DNA from: Limanda limanda
Taxonomy: Eukaryota > Chordata > Actinopteri > Pleuronectiformes > Pleuronectidae
Direction of reading: 5' to 3'
Length of the DNA stretch: 64,000 nt
Assembly: GCF_963576545.1 (NCBI RefSeq)
Contig: NC_083658.1
Location: 9,751,428 to 9,815,427 of the forward strand
The number at the start of each line of letters is the position of its first letter. Position 1 is the stretch's first letter. The translations under genes were made by a program, and so were the position numbers. Positions 23,501 to 33,435 of this stretch are shown here, in pieces. A model generated the notes under the pieces. The model saw nothing but the letters and a program-made list of their open reading frames with translations, ran no database searches and was not told the origin of the DNA.

Positions 23501-23788
23501 CAAAAAGTCCAGCATCATTCCCATTTATCCTAAACCTCCCACCATTCTTCCCAAATGAATACAGCCCAGTAGCGCTCGCACCCGTAGCAATAAAGACTGG
23601 TCAAATCCCACGTCTGGAGACAGAGGACGAGGCAGATTGGATCATGGAACAGGACGGAGGTGAGCAGACTTGGAGAGACACAAGTGCAGAGGTTGAGTAA
23701 TGTCGTCTTTGAATCATTTACGTTGCAAGTTATATTCTTTTAGTCTCATTTTGATTACGTTGCAGTTAGTGATTTGATTTCTCTAAGA

Positions 23789-24177
23789 CAGGGGTCTTCA
23801 ACGTTTTTCAGGCCAAGGACTCCAAACTGAAAGAGAGATGAAGCAGGGATCCCCTACTATATATATTAGTTTAGTTTAAAAAAAATTGTTTTATATTAAA
23901 CTGGGCCTAGTGCCATGTATACACCTAGCTACCCTGTTATTGTGCATTCAATACTAAGCTATTCAAATAATACACAGGTTCATATATTCATGTTTTTATT
24001 ATTGTGTGTCGCTGAATGAAATAACGTTGTCTGCCTCAATTTATCAGTTCGCTACAATATATTGGATTCGTTTATGTGTATTTGAATATATTTAAATATG
24101 TCCAAACAAAAATTTAAATTTTAAAAATATAAAATTTAAAAATAACCCAAAATTTTGCGGACCTCCTATTGAAGACT
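23789..24177 (+). mobile_element. Non-autonomous hAT-like element, degenerate
   Basis: It starts CAGGGGTCTTCAACGTTTTT with GGCCAAGGACTCC, and ends GCGGACCTCCTATTGAAGACT. The inner GTCTTCAA and TTGAAGAC blocks are inverted copies, as expected of terminal repeats. The interior has TGGGCCTAGTGCCATG and a long AT-rich stretch with no open frame. The last bases (CCCTG) are missing and no clear 8-bp duplication is visible, so the right end is approximate. Confidence 0.55.
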
Positions 24178-25137
24178 AAGTGGACAAATACATTTTGAAC
24201 ACGACCGAGCCATGCTGGCTGTTTCCCCCTTGTTCCAGTAGTTATGCCAAGCTACTCTTACCATGCCCCTCACCATGAACTTAGCATACACAACACTCGA
24301 TTGGAATTTTTTACCAAATTTGGAACTTTTCCTTTAATCCATGTTACGGCGTAGGCCCGCTTTCTGGAACTTCTCCACCATAACAAACTGAGTACTTAGT
24401 CTGTGTGAACTGTTACTATTTGTCCAAGCCATCACATTCAAATGAGTCTCATCTCATCGCAGCTGGTTAGTGTGAAGCACAAAATTTCCACACATCCCAC
24501 AAAATCACCTTGGATACTGTGTCTGCCAGCAATGGAACAGCTCCAGAAAGTGTTGCGTGGTGGCAGAGCTCGGTCTTGGCTCCCTTCTGTCTGTGCCTTG
24601 GAGCTGGGACTTGTTGATATTTGCAAATTATATCTCCCTTCATGTGAATTTCCATTTGAGTGATAACAGAGCGTTATGTAAAGCAATCTATTCAAACGAT
24701 GCCAGACAAAGAGAACATTTTTGGGCTGACAATTCTCTGGTTGTCAGTTTGCTGATCGGAGGAGGATACTGTTTATCTGCAGGCATGTAGACAAGGGGCT
24801 CATGTTGTTGTGTTTGATTCCCACCGCTTACCAGGATCCTGTAGAGTGATCAACAGTCAAAGTCAGCCTGATGTACATTGGCCTCATTAGCCTTCCCACA
24901 GAGGAATGGATCCGTCTTGTAACATTACTACACATATTTACACTCCAGTAATTAGAAATTACAAAGTCAGATCCTCATCGCTGCATCTTTTATCAGTGAG
25001 ATTAATTGTCTTGTCACAAGTGCATACTATTATTGGTTAAGTGGGTAGGGCCATGATTAAAAATAAAAGAGGCAGAAAAGGTAATTAATTCATCCGAGTC
25101 ACGCATAGAATTTCAATCATTACAGTCTCACCAGTCT

Positions 25138-25140
<3 letters not shown>

Positions 25141-25169
<29 letters not shown>
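25141..25169. repeat. (AC)n microsatellite
   Basis: This is an uninterrupted AC run of about 29 bp. Confidence 0.97.
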
Positions 25170-25173
<4 letters not shown>

Positions 25174-25244
25174 AATTACACATATGTTTGTACTGAGGGC
25201 AATTAACTCCTTCTTTGTACATTAATTGGACATATCACTAATTC

Positions 25245-25569
25245 TCCATAAAGAGTTAGATATATATATATAGTCTTTCCTGAGCTCCAATCTAAAATAG
25301 GAAAACTTCATAAATACCACTAATGCAATTATACAAGTACAGTCAATACAAATGTTTTCATAAAAGACCAACAAATAGAATACAAATACTGTAAGAGAAT
25401 AAGTCCATATTTACATACTCAATAACAATAAACAAATATATAGCAAAAAACAATAAATATGTAATACAAGTGAAAGGCTGACTAGGATATTGGACATTGT
25501 GAGTGTGTGTGTATGTGTGTTGAATGCAAACATAGTTTGTCCAACTGCACAGGGTTGATTGCACTATTT
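25245..25569 (-). repeat. Probable LINE 3' untranslated tail
   Basis: AT-rich sequence lies immediately 3' (minus strand) of the reverse-transcriptase remnant. It includes a minus-strand TG-rich patch and AATAAA-like words. Its assignment depends on adjacency to the coding remnant, and its far end is uncertain. Confidence 0.4.
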
Positions 25570-25990
25570 ATTCAAGTCTTACGGCCTGGGGGGAAAAGCT
25601 ATTCCTCAGTCTGGTGGTGCGAGTCCAGGGAGTCCTGAATCCCCGACCAGAGGCCAGCAGGGAGAGCAGGCTGCTGGGGAGGATGTGATGTGTCCTTTAT
25701 GACCCTCAGGGACTTCCTGCCACGCCGCTGGGTGTCTCCTTTACCCTGCAGGCTAGGCAACCCGCGCCTGGTGATGTGCTATGATGTGCTGTGCTGTGTG
25801 CAGCGGCCCTTCCCAGTGCCTTGCGGTGCATGATGGTGCAGGTGCCATACCAAGTGGTGAAGCATCCAGTCAGAAAACTTGCTGTGGTGCCTCGGCGTGA
25901 GTTCTTGAGGATTGAGGGCTTCAGTCCAAAGGTCCTCCGGCCACCAGGTGGAAAAAGTAGGCTTGCATCTGTTGTGACAGTGTTTTCCAT
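25570..25990 (-). pseudogene. LINE reverse-transcriptase C-terminal remnant
   Basis: On the minus strand, one frame reads SFLTGCFTTWYGTCTIMHRK followed by ALGRAAAH. This matches the ITSWYGNCTA... RKALQR block downstream of the polymerase domain in fish non-LTR retrotransposons. A different frame near the end gives TRTTRLRNSFSPQAVRL and then a stop, the typical final peptide of these ORF2 proteins. Frame changes separate the two parts, so it is dead. The catalytic YxDD region is not in the copy. The element continues to the left as an AT-rich tail. Confidence 0.78.
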
Positions 25991-26895
25991 TCACTATCTA
26001 GACCATGGTAGCCCACCATATTCTAATTTAAGATTTTGGATTTGATGTTTGGAAATATACTGGTCTGACTCTTGCTTTTTCAATTTTTTAAACATCCCTA
26101 ATCCCTAGCAAAAAAATGCAAGTTGTGTTATATTCACAGACTCACTGCAATCCTGAATGTCATTACAGGAGACATTATAAAACAGACCAGCACAATTGAA
26201 AAAAGAAAAGAAAAGAAATGGTATTTACTTTGTTTGTTCCCCTGCAAGTGTATTAACTGCAGAACAAGTCTAGAGCTGATGTTGATGTAATTTAGTGTCT
26301 TTTTGTGGTTACTTTCTGTCTTATCATTGTGTAACTCCTCTGTTTAGTGTATTTTTGGTTGTGTTAAAGTTTTTTAGGGGTTTGTGTTGTATAATCTGTA
26401 ATGTCTGCAGATGTTTATGGTGATTTTGTCTGTTTTTGATCATGTGGTTTATCTTTGCGGCATTTTGCCTTTGCGTCTCTTTTTCATTTTGTCAGTCTTT
26501 GATGGACTTTACAACAATTCAATCAAATATACAAGTAGAAAAACATAAAGAAAAAACAAAAAAACAATAAATTATAAACAGCCTTTCAATGAGAAACTTA
26601 AATATACATATTATGTCAAAAAATGTGTAGGGAGAAGCAACAATGCCTCGATAATTCAATTCATCACAAAATTAATTATGTGTAATAACGATTCATGTTT
26701 TCTTTTTACCTAAGGTGGAGTCACAGATGGATTTGTGCACTTGTCAAAGTCCTGTGCTCTCAAATATTGAGCTGGCGCGTGTTCAGCACAAAAATGATAT
26801 GCAGCATTCGGAACATAGCACAAAAACCCACAACTGTGGGATAACTATCTATCACACATGCAAGCGGGGTATTGTTTTTGCCCCGGTCAGTATGT

Positions 26896-26926
26896 TTGTG
26901 TGTGTGTGTATGTGTGTGTGTGTGTC
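26896..26926. repeat. (TG)n microsatellite
   Basis: This is a TG run with one TA interruption. Confidence 0.95.
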
Positions 26927-27329
26927 TGTATGCAAAATAACATCGATGGATTTTCACTGTATCTCCAGATGATTAACTTTTGGAGCTAATTGAGGTCAAG
27001 GTCAACAAAAATGTGAAATTTGTGAATAATACTTATTGCAGAATATCTCTACAATTAACAGTGTTAGGGAAACAACCCAAGGCTTATACAGACCAAATTA
27101 TTCACACTCAGATGATTTCCTATTATAAGTTATCTTATAAAGAAAATGAAGTGAAAACAACATCATGCAATGTTGAAAAATGCTTTTTTCAAGGTATCTC
27201 TGCATCCCACCACCAATAACATTAGATACAGTATCTACTGCTTATATAGTTTAAAGAGTATTCAACACCATATACATGACATCATTATGAAATGTCACTA
27301 TTACAATCTGAAAAGTTACCCTCACACGG

Positions 27330-27355
<26 letters not shown>
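27330..27355. repeat. (TA)n microsatellite
   Basis: This TA run of about 26 bp lies 8 bp before the left target-site duplication of hAT element 2. Confidence 0.96.
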
Positions 27356-27361
<6 letters not shown>

Positions 27362-27362
27362 G

Positions 27363-27370
27363 CATATAGG
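27363..27370. repeat. Left target-site duplication of hAT element 2
   Basis: CATATAGG is identical to 28392-28399. Confidence 0.94.
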
Positions 27371-27488
27371 TAGGGATGGGAATCGAAAACCGGTTCTTGT
27401 TTAGAACCGGTTCCCAGTGAACCAATTCCTTGGAATCGTTGGCGAAATTCTTTAACGATTCTGCTAACGGTTCCCTGTGCCGTTGCGC

Positions 27489-27929
27489 ATGCGCAAACTT
27501 TTTCATTCAGACGGCAGCAAACATGTCATGGCGGCAACCCGCAGTAGCTCGCCGGCTACTGCGGCTTCGCTCGGCAGTAACGTCGCAGTAGCTCGGCGGC
27601 TACTGCAGCTTCGCTCGGCGGTAACGTCGCAGTCCCTGCAACAACAACAGCTCCCTGAGTCCATGGCCCAGAGAGTGCATCAAGAGGTCCAGCTGTACAG
27701 AAGTCTGCCCTCCATCCCCTCTACGAATAACGCCACCCTTTGGTGGTGGGACCAGAGACACACTTTACCCCTGCTGTCAGGTCTAGCTGAGTCCTATCTG
27801 TGTGTTCAGGCATCCTCCACCCCATCTGAGAGAGTGTTCTCCACGGCTGGAGACACAATTAGTCCTGAGAGATCCCGTATCCTTCCGGAGAAAGCAGACA
27901 TGCTTATTTTTCTGCACAAGAATTGTTGA
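27489..27929 (+). pseudogene. hAT transposase C-terminal (hATC) dimerisation domain fragment
   Basis: An open frame of about 147 codons runs from ATG 27489 to the stop at 27929. The first third is Ala/Ser-rich leader sequence (MAATRSSSPATAASLGSN) carrying a 44-bp tandem duplication. The last two thirds match hAT transposases: MAQRVHQEVQLYRS, WWWDQRHTLPLLSGLAESYL, then ASSTPSERVFSTAGDTISPE and ADMLIFLHKN. The TPSERVFSTAG block is the hATC hallmark and mediates transposase dimerisation. Full-length relatives are about 600 residues or more, so this is a C-terminal relic. The frame has stayed open through the domain, so a protein cannot be excluded, but there is no other evidence for one. Confidence 0.82.
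27541..27628 (+). repeat. 44-bp tandem duplication inside hAT element 2
   Basis: Two adjacent 44-bp units start at 27541 and 27585. Both begin GCAGTAGCTCG and end GTAACGTC, with only a few substitutions between them. A further GCAGT follows. Since 44 is not a multiple of 3, the two copies are read in different frames. Confidence 0.9.
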
Positions 27930-28300
27930 TTTTGTTGATTACAATTGCTGGTGCAGACTTGATGGTATTTGCCACTGCTAGTTTAATTTTTGGCAGCTCA
28001 GTTTTCATATACCCTTTTTAAAAAAGGAAGGAGCATTGTAGTTTCTAGTAACATGTTTAAATTAAACAGAGTAAGTTTTATTTAAGTTATATAAGTTTTA
28101 TTTTATCGTAATTTCTACAGAAGAATGTCAGGTTTATCTTTAGTTCAAGAGGAATACGTGAATGTTTTTGGTTATTTAAAAAATGTAAATGTTTATGTAT
28201 ACATACTGTATATGGTGTGCATCATTATAGAAAATTATATAAAAGAAAATTAATGTAAATAAACCCGTTTGTGCTCTTTTTCCCCCCCTGGCCCAAAAAG

Positions 28301-28366
28301 AATCGATAAGAGAATCGATAAGGAATCGAATCGATAAGCAGTAATCGATAACGAATCGGAATCGTT
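28301..28366. repeat. ATCGATAA subterminal repeat cluster in hAT element 2
   Basis: AATCGATAAG/ATCGATAA-like words occur about five times in 66 bp just inside the right end. Clustered short subterminal repeats are typical transposase-binding sites in hAT elements; binding here is inferred. Confidence 0.7.
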
Positions 28367-28391
28367 AAAATCTTATCAATACTCATCCCTA

Positions 28392-28399
28392 CATATAGG
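28392..28399. repeat. Right target-site duplication of hAT element 2
   Basis: CATATAGG is an exact copy of 27363-27370. Confidence 0.94.
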
Positions 28400-31123
28400 A
28401 TACCCCTTCAATGCTTTTCATTTGTCTTTGTTGCCACCAGTGCACCACTTTTTGAAGAACAATCCATGGCTAGACTCTACGGTTCTCCAGTGTGTTGCAT
28501 TATACTTACTTACAAATCAGAAGTTATGGCTTTTATCATAAAACCTACTTGAATGTGTTTATTGTCTTGTAGGGGCAACGTGAACAGTAATCTATTGTTG
28601 TTTCCAAAATCCATGAAGTGAATTAAACTGCACAAACACGATGCCCACGGATACAATATAGAATGATGACATAATGAATCCTTGATGCATTGTTCTAAAT
28701 GGGACTCTGGACACTCAAGTAAAATTCTGAGGTCATTAAATGCAAAGCATTAGTGTTGCCTTAATTATACACTGCTGGCTGTACAGCAGGTTCAGGGTGC
28801 TCCATGGATTTGTTGATGAGTTGTCAGAGCGTGAAGGATTAACACTTAGATACCACATTAGATTAGTGCTGCAGCAGCCAACCTCATCAAGGAATAAAGT
28901 CTCTTCTTTTCAGTATAGTTGTGCAATATAGGACATTAATGACACATGTATTAAAATCAGTTTGTTTGCATGAAAATAAACGAGATATAAACACTGATTA
29001 AACCATAAAATCTGCATTAGACAAGAATGAAGTGTTTGGTAGCTAAATGAGTTAGGTCGCCAAATTTCTATCAATGGTTCTCATACCTCATTGTGGCCTG
29101 TGTTGTAAGCAGGATTGTTTAAAATAGAAGCATCTCTGTTCCATCAGAGCTCGATGGAAGACTGAGTTCCCAGCTATTCTAGCAGCTCGGCATTGCTGTG
29201 CTAATGAGTTGAGTGGAATTGGATAGCACCACACGCTTCCACACACCCTTCAAAACCTTTCGTAGTGTTGCACTTATAGTTGTTCACATGCAATGACAGA
29301 ACTGTAAAAAAATTTAATGGAGCACCCCAACGCTATGAAGACACATGAAGTGGCTTTGAGGTGCTAATCCAAGATTATAAAATCCCTCTGAAGCATTAGG
29401 CACAGCAGTACTTTCAGCTAAATGCTAATATTAACATGGCAGAATTGTCATGATGACAATTAGAGCTTTTTATTGGTGAATAAAGCTCTTTGAGTGGAGG
29501 TTGCTGTAGCCACCGGTGTAGGCAAACTACTGGACCGATTTCAAAAGTTGTTAATAGAACCATTCATTTACACACCCATGCTTATAAACAGATGGACCCA
29601 TGACAAAATATACAGGAATTCTCCTTGAATACCAGGTCTGAGCAAGGTCAAAGGGATTGTGTCTAAAATAATGAACCTACGCGATTAAGGACAAAATCTA
29701 CAACCACTCATTTAATACAAAATAAGTTCTAAAGTTCAGTTTAAGCTAATGAGGCTTCTTTCAGTTTGTCAAACAGGTCATTACCATCCAAAGTGAGTCT
29801 TTTTGGTAGAACATTTCCAATGTTTGAATGGACAATTTAACCTTGCAGTCTGTAATCTGATGTTCAGAGGGACAGATACAGCAACAGTAGCCCTGTCGAC
29901 TGCCTCATTCAGTCTAGCAGTCTGTATTTTGAAAGCACATTTGTGGGGTCTTATCAAAACAACCCTGATCTGTCATTTCACTTCCTGAAAACTCGGTTTC
30001 TCGTTGCAACTAAAATGATCCATAAAAGATAGAGAAAACCATATTCCTGCTCATACTTCAAGAATAGCTGATGGCGGATACGCTTCATAAATGTAATAAC
30101 CCGCGCTGATAAAATGATCGCTATCAAACCTGGCAGGGGAAGGTTATTGAAGGTAAATGTTATCTTGACACTTGCTTGGAAGTTTGCAAATGTGGGTTCT
30201 GTTTTTGTTAATTCTTCCAAAAAATATTTCCACTGGTATACTCCTCAGTTCAGGGTGAGATTCTCCTCTCTGGGCCTGAGTTGCCAGGATACGTCAGTCC
30301 CAATAAGCCCACTTGTCATGTGTTACCTCAACTGAGCCCCTCACTGATGAAGGTTATGAGAAGCTGTTGAAGGCTATATTCCCAGAGGTCATGCAAGATA
30401 TTGTTATTTTCTATATTTCTGTCACTCTCCTCTGTTTAATTTTAATTTTTGTGAAGTGCTTTAAAGTGTTTTGTATCCCTCTGGGTACAGTGTGGTGTGC
30501 ATAAAGCAAAATCTTAACAAATGCAAAAACATATACAACTAAAAGTTGAACAAAACAAAGAAAATAAGTCCTGAGTAAGAGAAAACTCATGATAATTGAC
30601 TTTGATTTGAGTCATAAGGTCTTGACTTAGACTAGACCTAGACTATAATTAGTTTTCATTAAATCACTTTTGAGTATGTTCTTGGCAGTGTAGGCCAAAG
30701 CATGGTTTCATTTTGAGTTTGAGTCGGGGTAATGGATGTGAGATACAGTTTTAGTCAAGTAAACAACTCTGTGGAGCCACTGGGGTTAAAGACATCGAAC
30801 TCTTATCTTTTTTTCTGTCTTCCTCTTCGGAGCGACAGTGAAATAGGTGACAAACAAGGGGAAGCTTGTCTCATTACCGCAGTGGGTTGTGCCGCAGCAG
30901 GACCTCAACGGTGCAAATGTTACCATGGGCGCTGCATTCAGGGTTTCTCTGGGTCTCTTACTCTCCACTCCACTACTCAACAAACATCGTAGGAAAGTAA
31001 ATGAGAGGAACTGGCAGTTCAGAAAAGTGATGCTATTGGGTTCGAGTTGAGGACAAATCCTGTGAAGATTGAATGTTTTCTGCCTTCTAGGGGAAACGCA
31101 ACAATCAACATGTTATCACCTTA
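28400..31123. other. Gene-free interval
   Basis: I see no recognisable gene, RNA or full repeat. Sequence around 30430-30520 (GTGAAGTGCTTTAAAGTG...) faintly resembles a LINE/SINE tail but is too diverged to assign. Confidence 0.55.
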
Positions 31124-31127
31124 TTAA
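31124..31127. repeat. TTAA target site, left of piggyBac-like element
   Basis: TTAA directly precedes the CCCTTTGATACAC terminus and is repeated at 31719-31722, as in piggyBac insertions. Confidence 0.85.
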
Positions 31128-31718
31128 CCCTTTGATACACAACATGGGTCAAAAGTGACCCGATGGAGTTTTAATTGTAAATATCTTTGCAATAAATGAA
31201 TTTCATCATTCAGAATTCCAGGAATTCCTCAATTAACTTGTTTTTGATCATTACACACTCTTATTTTTATTTGTCCTTATTTACTTTTTTAATAAAAATC
31301 ATTTTTGTATCACTACCCCTCTAAGGCACAACATGGGTCAAAAATGACCCGTATTCATTTCACATGTTATTTCCTGCATGGCTGTGCTTCTTTGCTATAT
31401 CTTTTAAAATCTATTTATTTAATCATTTAATGTTACAAAGTATTAATTAAAATATCTTGTTTTTGATTACCACACATCATTATTTTCATTTTCTCTGTCT
31501 TAATTTTTGAACTAAAATGTTTTTTGTATTATGTGTGGTAATCAAAAACAAGATATTTAATGAATACTTTGAATATTAAATGATAAAATAATTAGATTTC
31601 CAAAAATATAGCAAAGAAACACTCAGCCTTGCATGAAATAACATTGAAAGTCAATACGGGTCATTTTTGACCCATGTTGTGCCTTAGAGGGGGTTTGCAT
31701 AGCTTGTGTATCAAAGGG
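31128..31718. mobile_element. piggyBac-like non-autonomous element with direct and inverted internal repeats
   Basis: This 591-bp element begins CCCTTTGATACACAA and ends with its inverted copy TTGTGTATCAAAGGG, between TTAA sites. There is no transposase frame. Three copies of the small hairpin GGGTCAAAArTGACCC occur: about 31146-31161 and 31335-31350 in direct order, and 31658-31673 in the inverted half. Arms 31316-31480 and 31529-31690 are inverted copies of each other around a short AT-rich loop. The left block 31139-31316 is a diverged direct copy of the next unit. Terminal sequence and TTAA duplication point to the piggyBac superfamily; the family name is not assigned. Confidence 0.85.
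31316..31690. repeat. Long inverted repeat (hairpin) inside the piggyBac-like element
   Basis: The left arm (31316-31480) starts CCTCTAAGGCACAACATGGG and passes through CTTGTTTTTGATTACCACAC. The right arm (31529-31690) is its reverse complement, with scattered mismatches. The loop is about 48 bp. Transcription through it would give a long double-stranded stem. Confidence 0.85.
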
Positions 31719-31722
31719 TTAA
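31719..31722. repeat. TTAA target site, right of piggyBac-like element
   Basis: TTAA directly follows the terminal GGG and is the partner of 31124-31127. Confidence 0.85.
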
Positions 31723-32494
31723 GTTGTTAAGAGTGTGTTAACAAACAAATGCCAATTTAATGGTGAATTATCAGGAACACTAACACCTGAAATACTGCAA
31801 GTCTGCCATTACTGACCATGACTGCCATTCTCAATGTAACAAACAGTCAAATGTATACACTCAGCTCAGGAGGTGGATTTCCATCGGTGCAGAGGATTTT
31901 AAAGTGCAAGGAAGGAGGAATCAGACCACCTCTACAATAGATATAAAATGTCTCACACATCATAAATTATTTCTGAAGCAGCATTTGATATTGTGTCTGC
32001 ATCCGTATCTAGGTGAAAAAAAAATTGTACAACTGGTGTTTCCGTTTGTTTGCCCACATATCTGCACGGTGCACGTGGGAGAAAATAGATTGAATATCCC
32101 GAATGTGGGGATGTTATTGGGTTGCATGGTAAATAGAGATTATAATGAGCAATAGCCAGACAGTGTTTGTGTGTGTGACTTCAGTGGAACGGTCAGGATT
32201 AGGATGTATTTGCTTTGAAAATATCTAGCATGGAAAACAGCTACCAATTTCGATCTATTTCCCTGAATGCCACCAGCAAAGACAATAGTTTCATACGGAG
32301 GGCAGGATGTTACCATCCAAAATGAAGGGAGTGATTGTGAAAAATTATGAGTCAGGTGACACTGATCAGTGAATAGCGTTTTATCACGTGACATTGACTG
32401 TTATGGAGTTTGTGCAAACACAGTTGATTTTGGTTGAGCCAGAAACTCGAACAGTTGACAGCTCTGACAGCTCCCAGTCAGACAGAAGTGCAGA

Positions 32495-32745
32495 GCTGTA
32501 GTCACTGCTGTGGGAAGGAAAGACTTTCTCTATCGGTACTCCACTTCCTGTCCAGTCGGTGGCAGAGGGGGTGTTCAGGTTTATCCACGATAACTAACAG
32601 TTTGCTTAGTGTCCTCCTCTCCACCCCGACTTCAACGGTCTCTGGCCTGCAGCCCATTAAAGATCTAGCCTTCCTGATTCATTCCTGTTTATACAGTCTG
32701 TCGGTGTTGCCAGCTCGGATCCTGCTCCCCCTGCACACTTTTTGC
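32495..32745 (-). pseudogene. LINE reverse-transcriptase C-terminal remnant, second family
   Basis: The minus strand reads VCRGSRIRAGNTDRLYKQE, a stop, then IRKAR. This corresponds to the VCWGSxIxAxNxxRLNKLIRKA block after the polymerase domain in another fish LINE lineage. Further on it reads YR, a stop, then RKSFLPTAV, matching the RYRxSFLPxAV terminal block. Stops and frame changes show decay. It differs in both blocks from the 25570-25990 remnant, so the two come from different LINE groups. Confidence 0.72.
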
Positions 32746-33359
32746 TGAATTGGTTTTGCCATATGAAACTAACTTTGCAATAAATCCATATTACCGATAA
32801 ACAATTGCCAGAAACTGGACAATTCATCACACAACTCTGGATTACATTCATTGACCTCATTCACTTTACAGCTGACACAAGATTTTTTAAATGATGTCTT
32901 TGTTCAATACTGTGTCTGTAGGTTGCACTACTTCCTGCATTGGAAATGAACATTGGCAACTCTCCACATCTCTTCTGCAATAATTACAGTTCCAAATAAT
33001 ATAGCCATGTCCAAGAACTGGCATCGGAATTAAGTTATTTCTCAGATCCTTTCCAAGAAATACATACGTGTTTTATTGCGCAGAGATATTAATCCAGGTG
33101 AAGTCCAACTCTGATTTACCATTGAATCTTCTTTTAAAATGGTTTTGATGCCAATGAACCATATGCATTTGTCGTCTGCTATTGATTATTGACTCTTATT
33201 TCAGACACATGTATTCTGTATTTTGTGTTGACATTTAAAAAAAAGTTGTCATGATTTATAGGAACAATATACAAGAGTACAGTGGTGTAAAATAATTGTT
33301 AACGGTTCAAATTTTTTTAATCTAAAGTGTATAATAAGTGAAAATGAAAAGTTAAATGG

Positions 33360-33435
33360 AGGTAATGGATAGATAGATGGATGTTCTTTATTGATCCCAA
33401 TTTAGGAAATTATTGTATCACATTATGTCAAGGGC
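33360..33435 (-). repeat. LINE 3'-terminal tail
   Basis: A GATAGATAGATGGAT start leads into TTCTTTATTGATCCCAATTT and AGGAAATTAT. On the minus strand this is the AATTTCC...GGGATcAATAAAG ending with a terminal tetranucleotide repeat, common at 3' ends of fish LINEs. Related tails are at 54385-54435 (same orientation) and 59370-59425 (opposite). Confidence 0.6.

Larger units (their letters stand above)
17656..23788. other. Gene-free interval
   Basis: No exon is recognised. It holds a dispersed repeat at 20140-20390 and a SINE at 20475-20597. An A-rich, quasi-repetitive stretch at about 19480-19860 is full of CCAAAAT/ACAAA-like words. A stretch at 21480-21900 has a conserved-element texture. The open frames in 18396-18809 and 19463-19945 have low-complexity composition and no family resemblance. 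Confidence 0.6.
24178..27362. other. Gene-free interval with one LINE remnant
   Basis: It contains a minus-strand LINE reverse-transcriptase remnant (25570-25990) with AT-rich 3' sequence (about 25245-25569), and AC/TG microsatellites at 25141 and 26896. The rest is unassigned. The open frame at 26715-26972 runs through the TG repeat and is not credible. Confidence 0.6.
27371..28391 (+). mobile_element. hAT element 2, deletion derivative keeping the transposase C-terminus
   Basis: This is a 1021-bp element. Its left end reads TAGGGATGGGAATCG and its right end is the inverted TAGGGATGAGTATTG. Perfect 8-bp duplications (CATATAGG) flank it. Subterminal DNA has AACCGGTT palindromes on the left and a cluster of ATCGATAA words on the right (28301-28366), likely transposase-binding repeats. 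Inside is a single frame for the hAT dimerisation domain, fused to a GC-rich 5' leader. The DDE catalytic core is missing. Intact ends and matching duplications suggest a fairly recent insertion. Confidence 0.94.
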
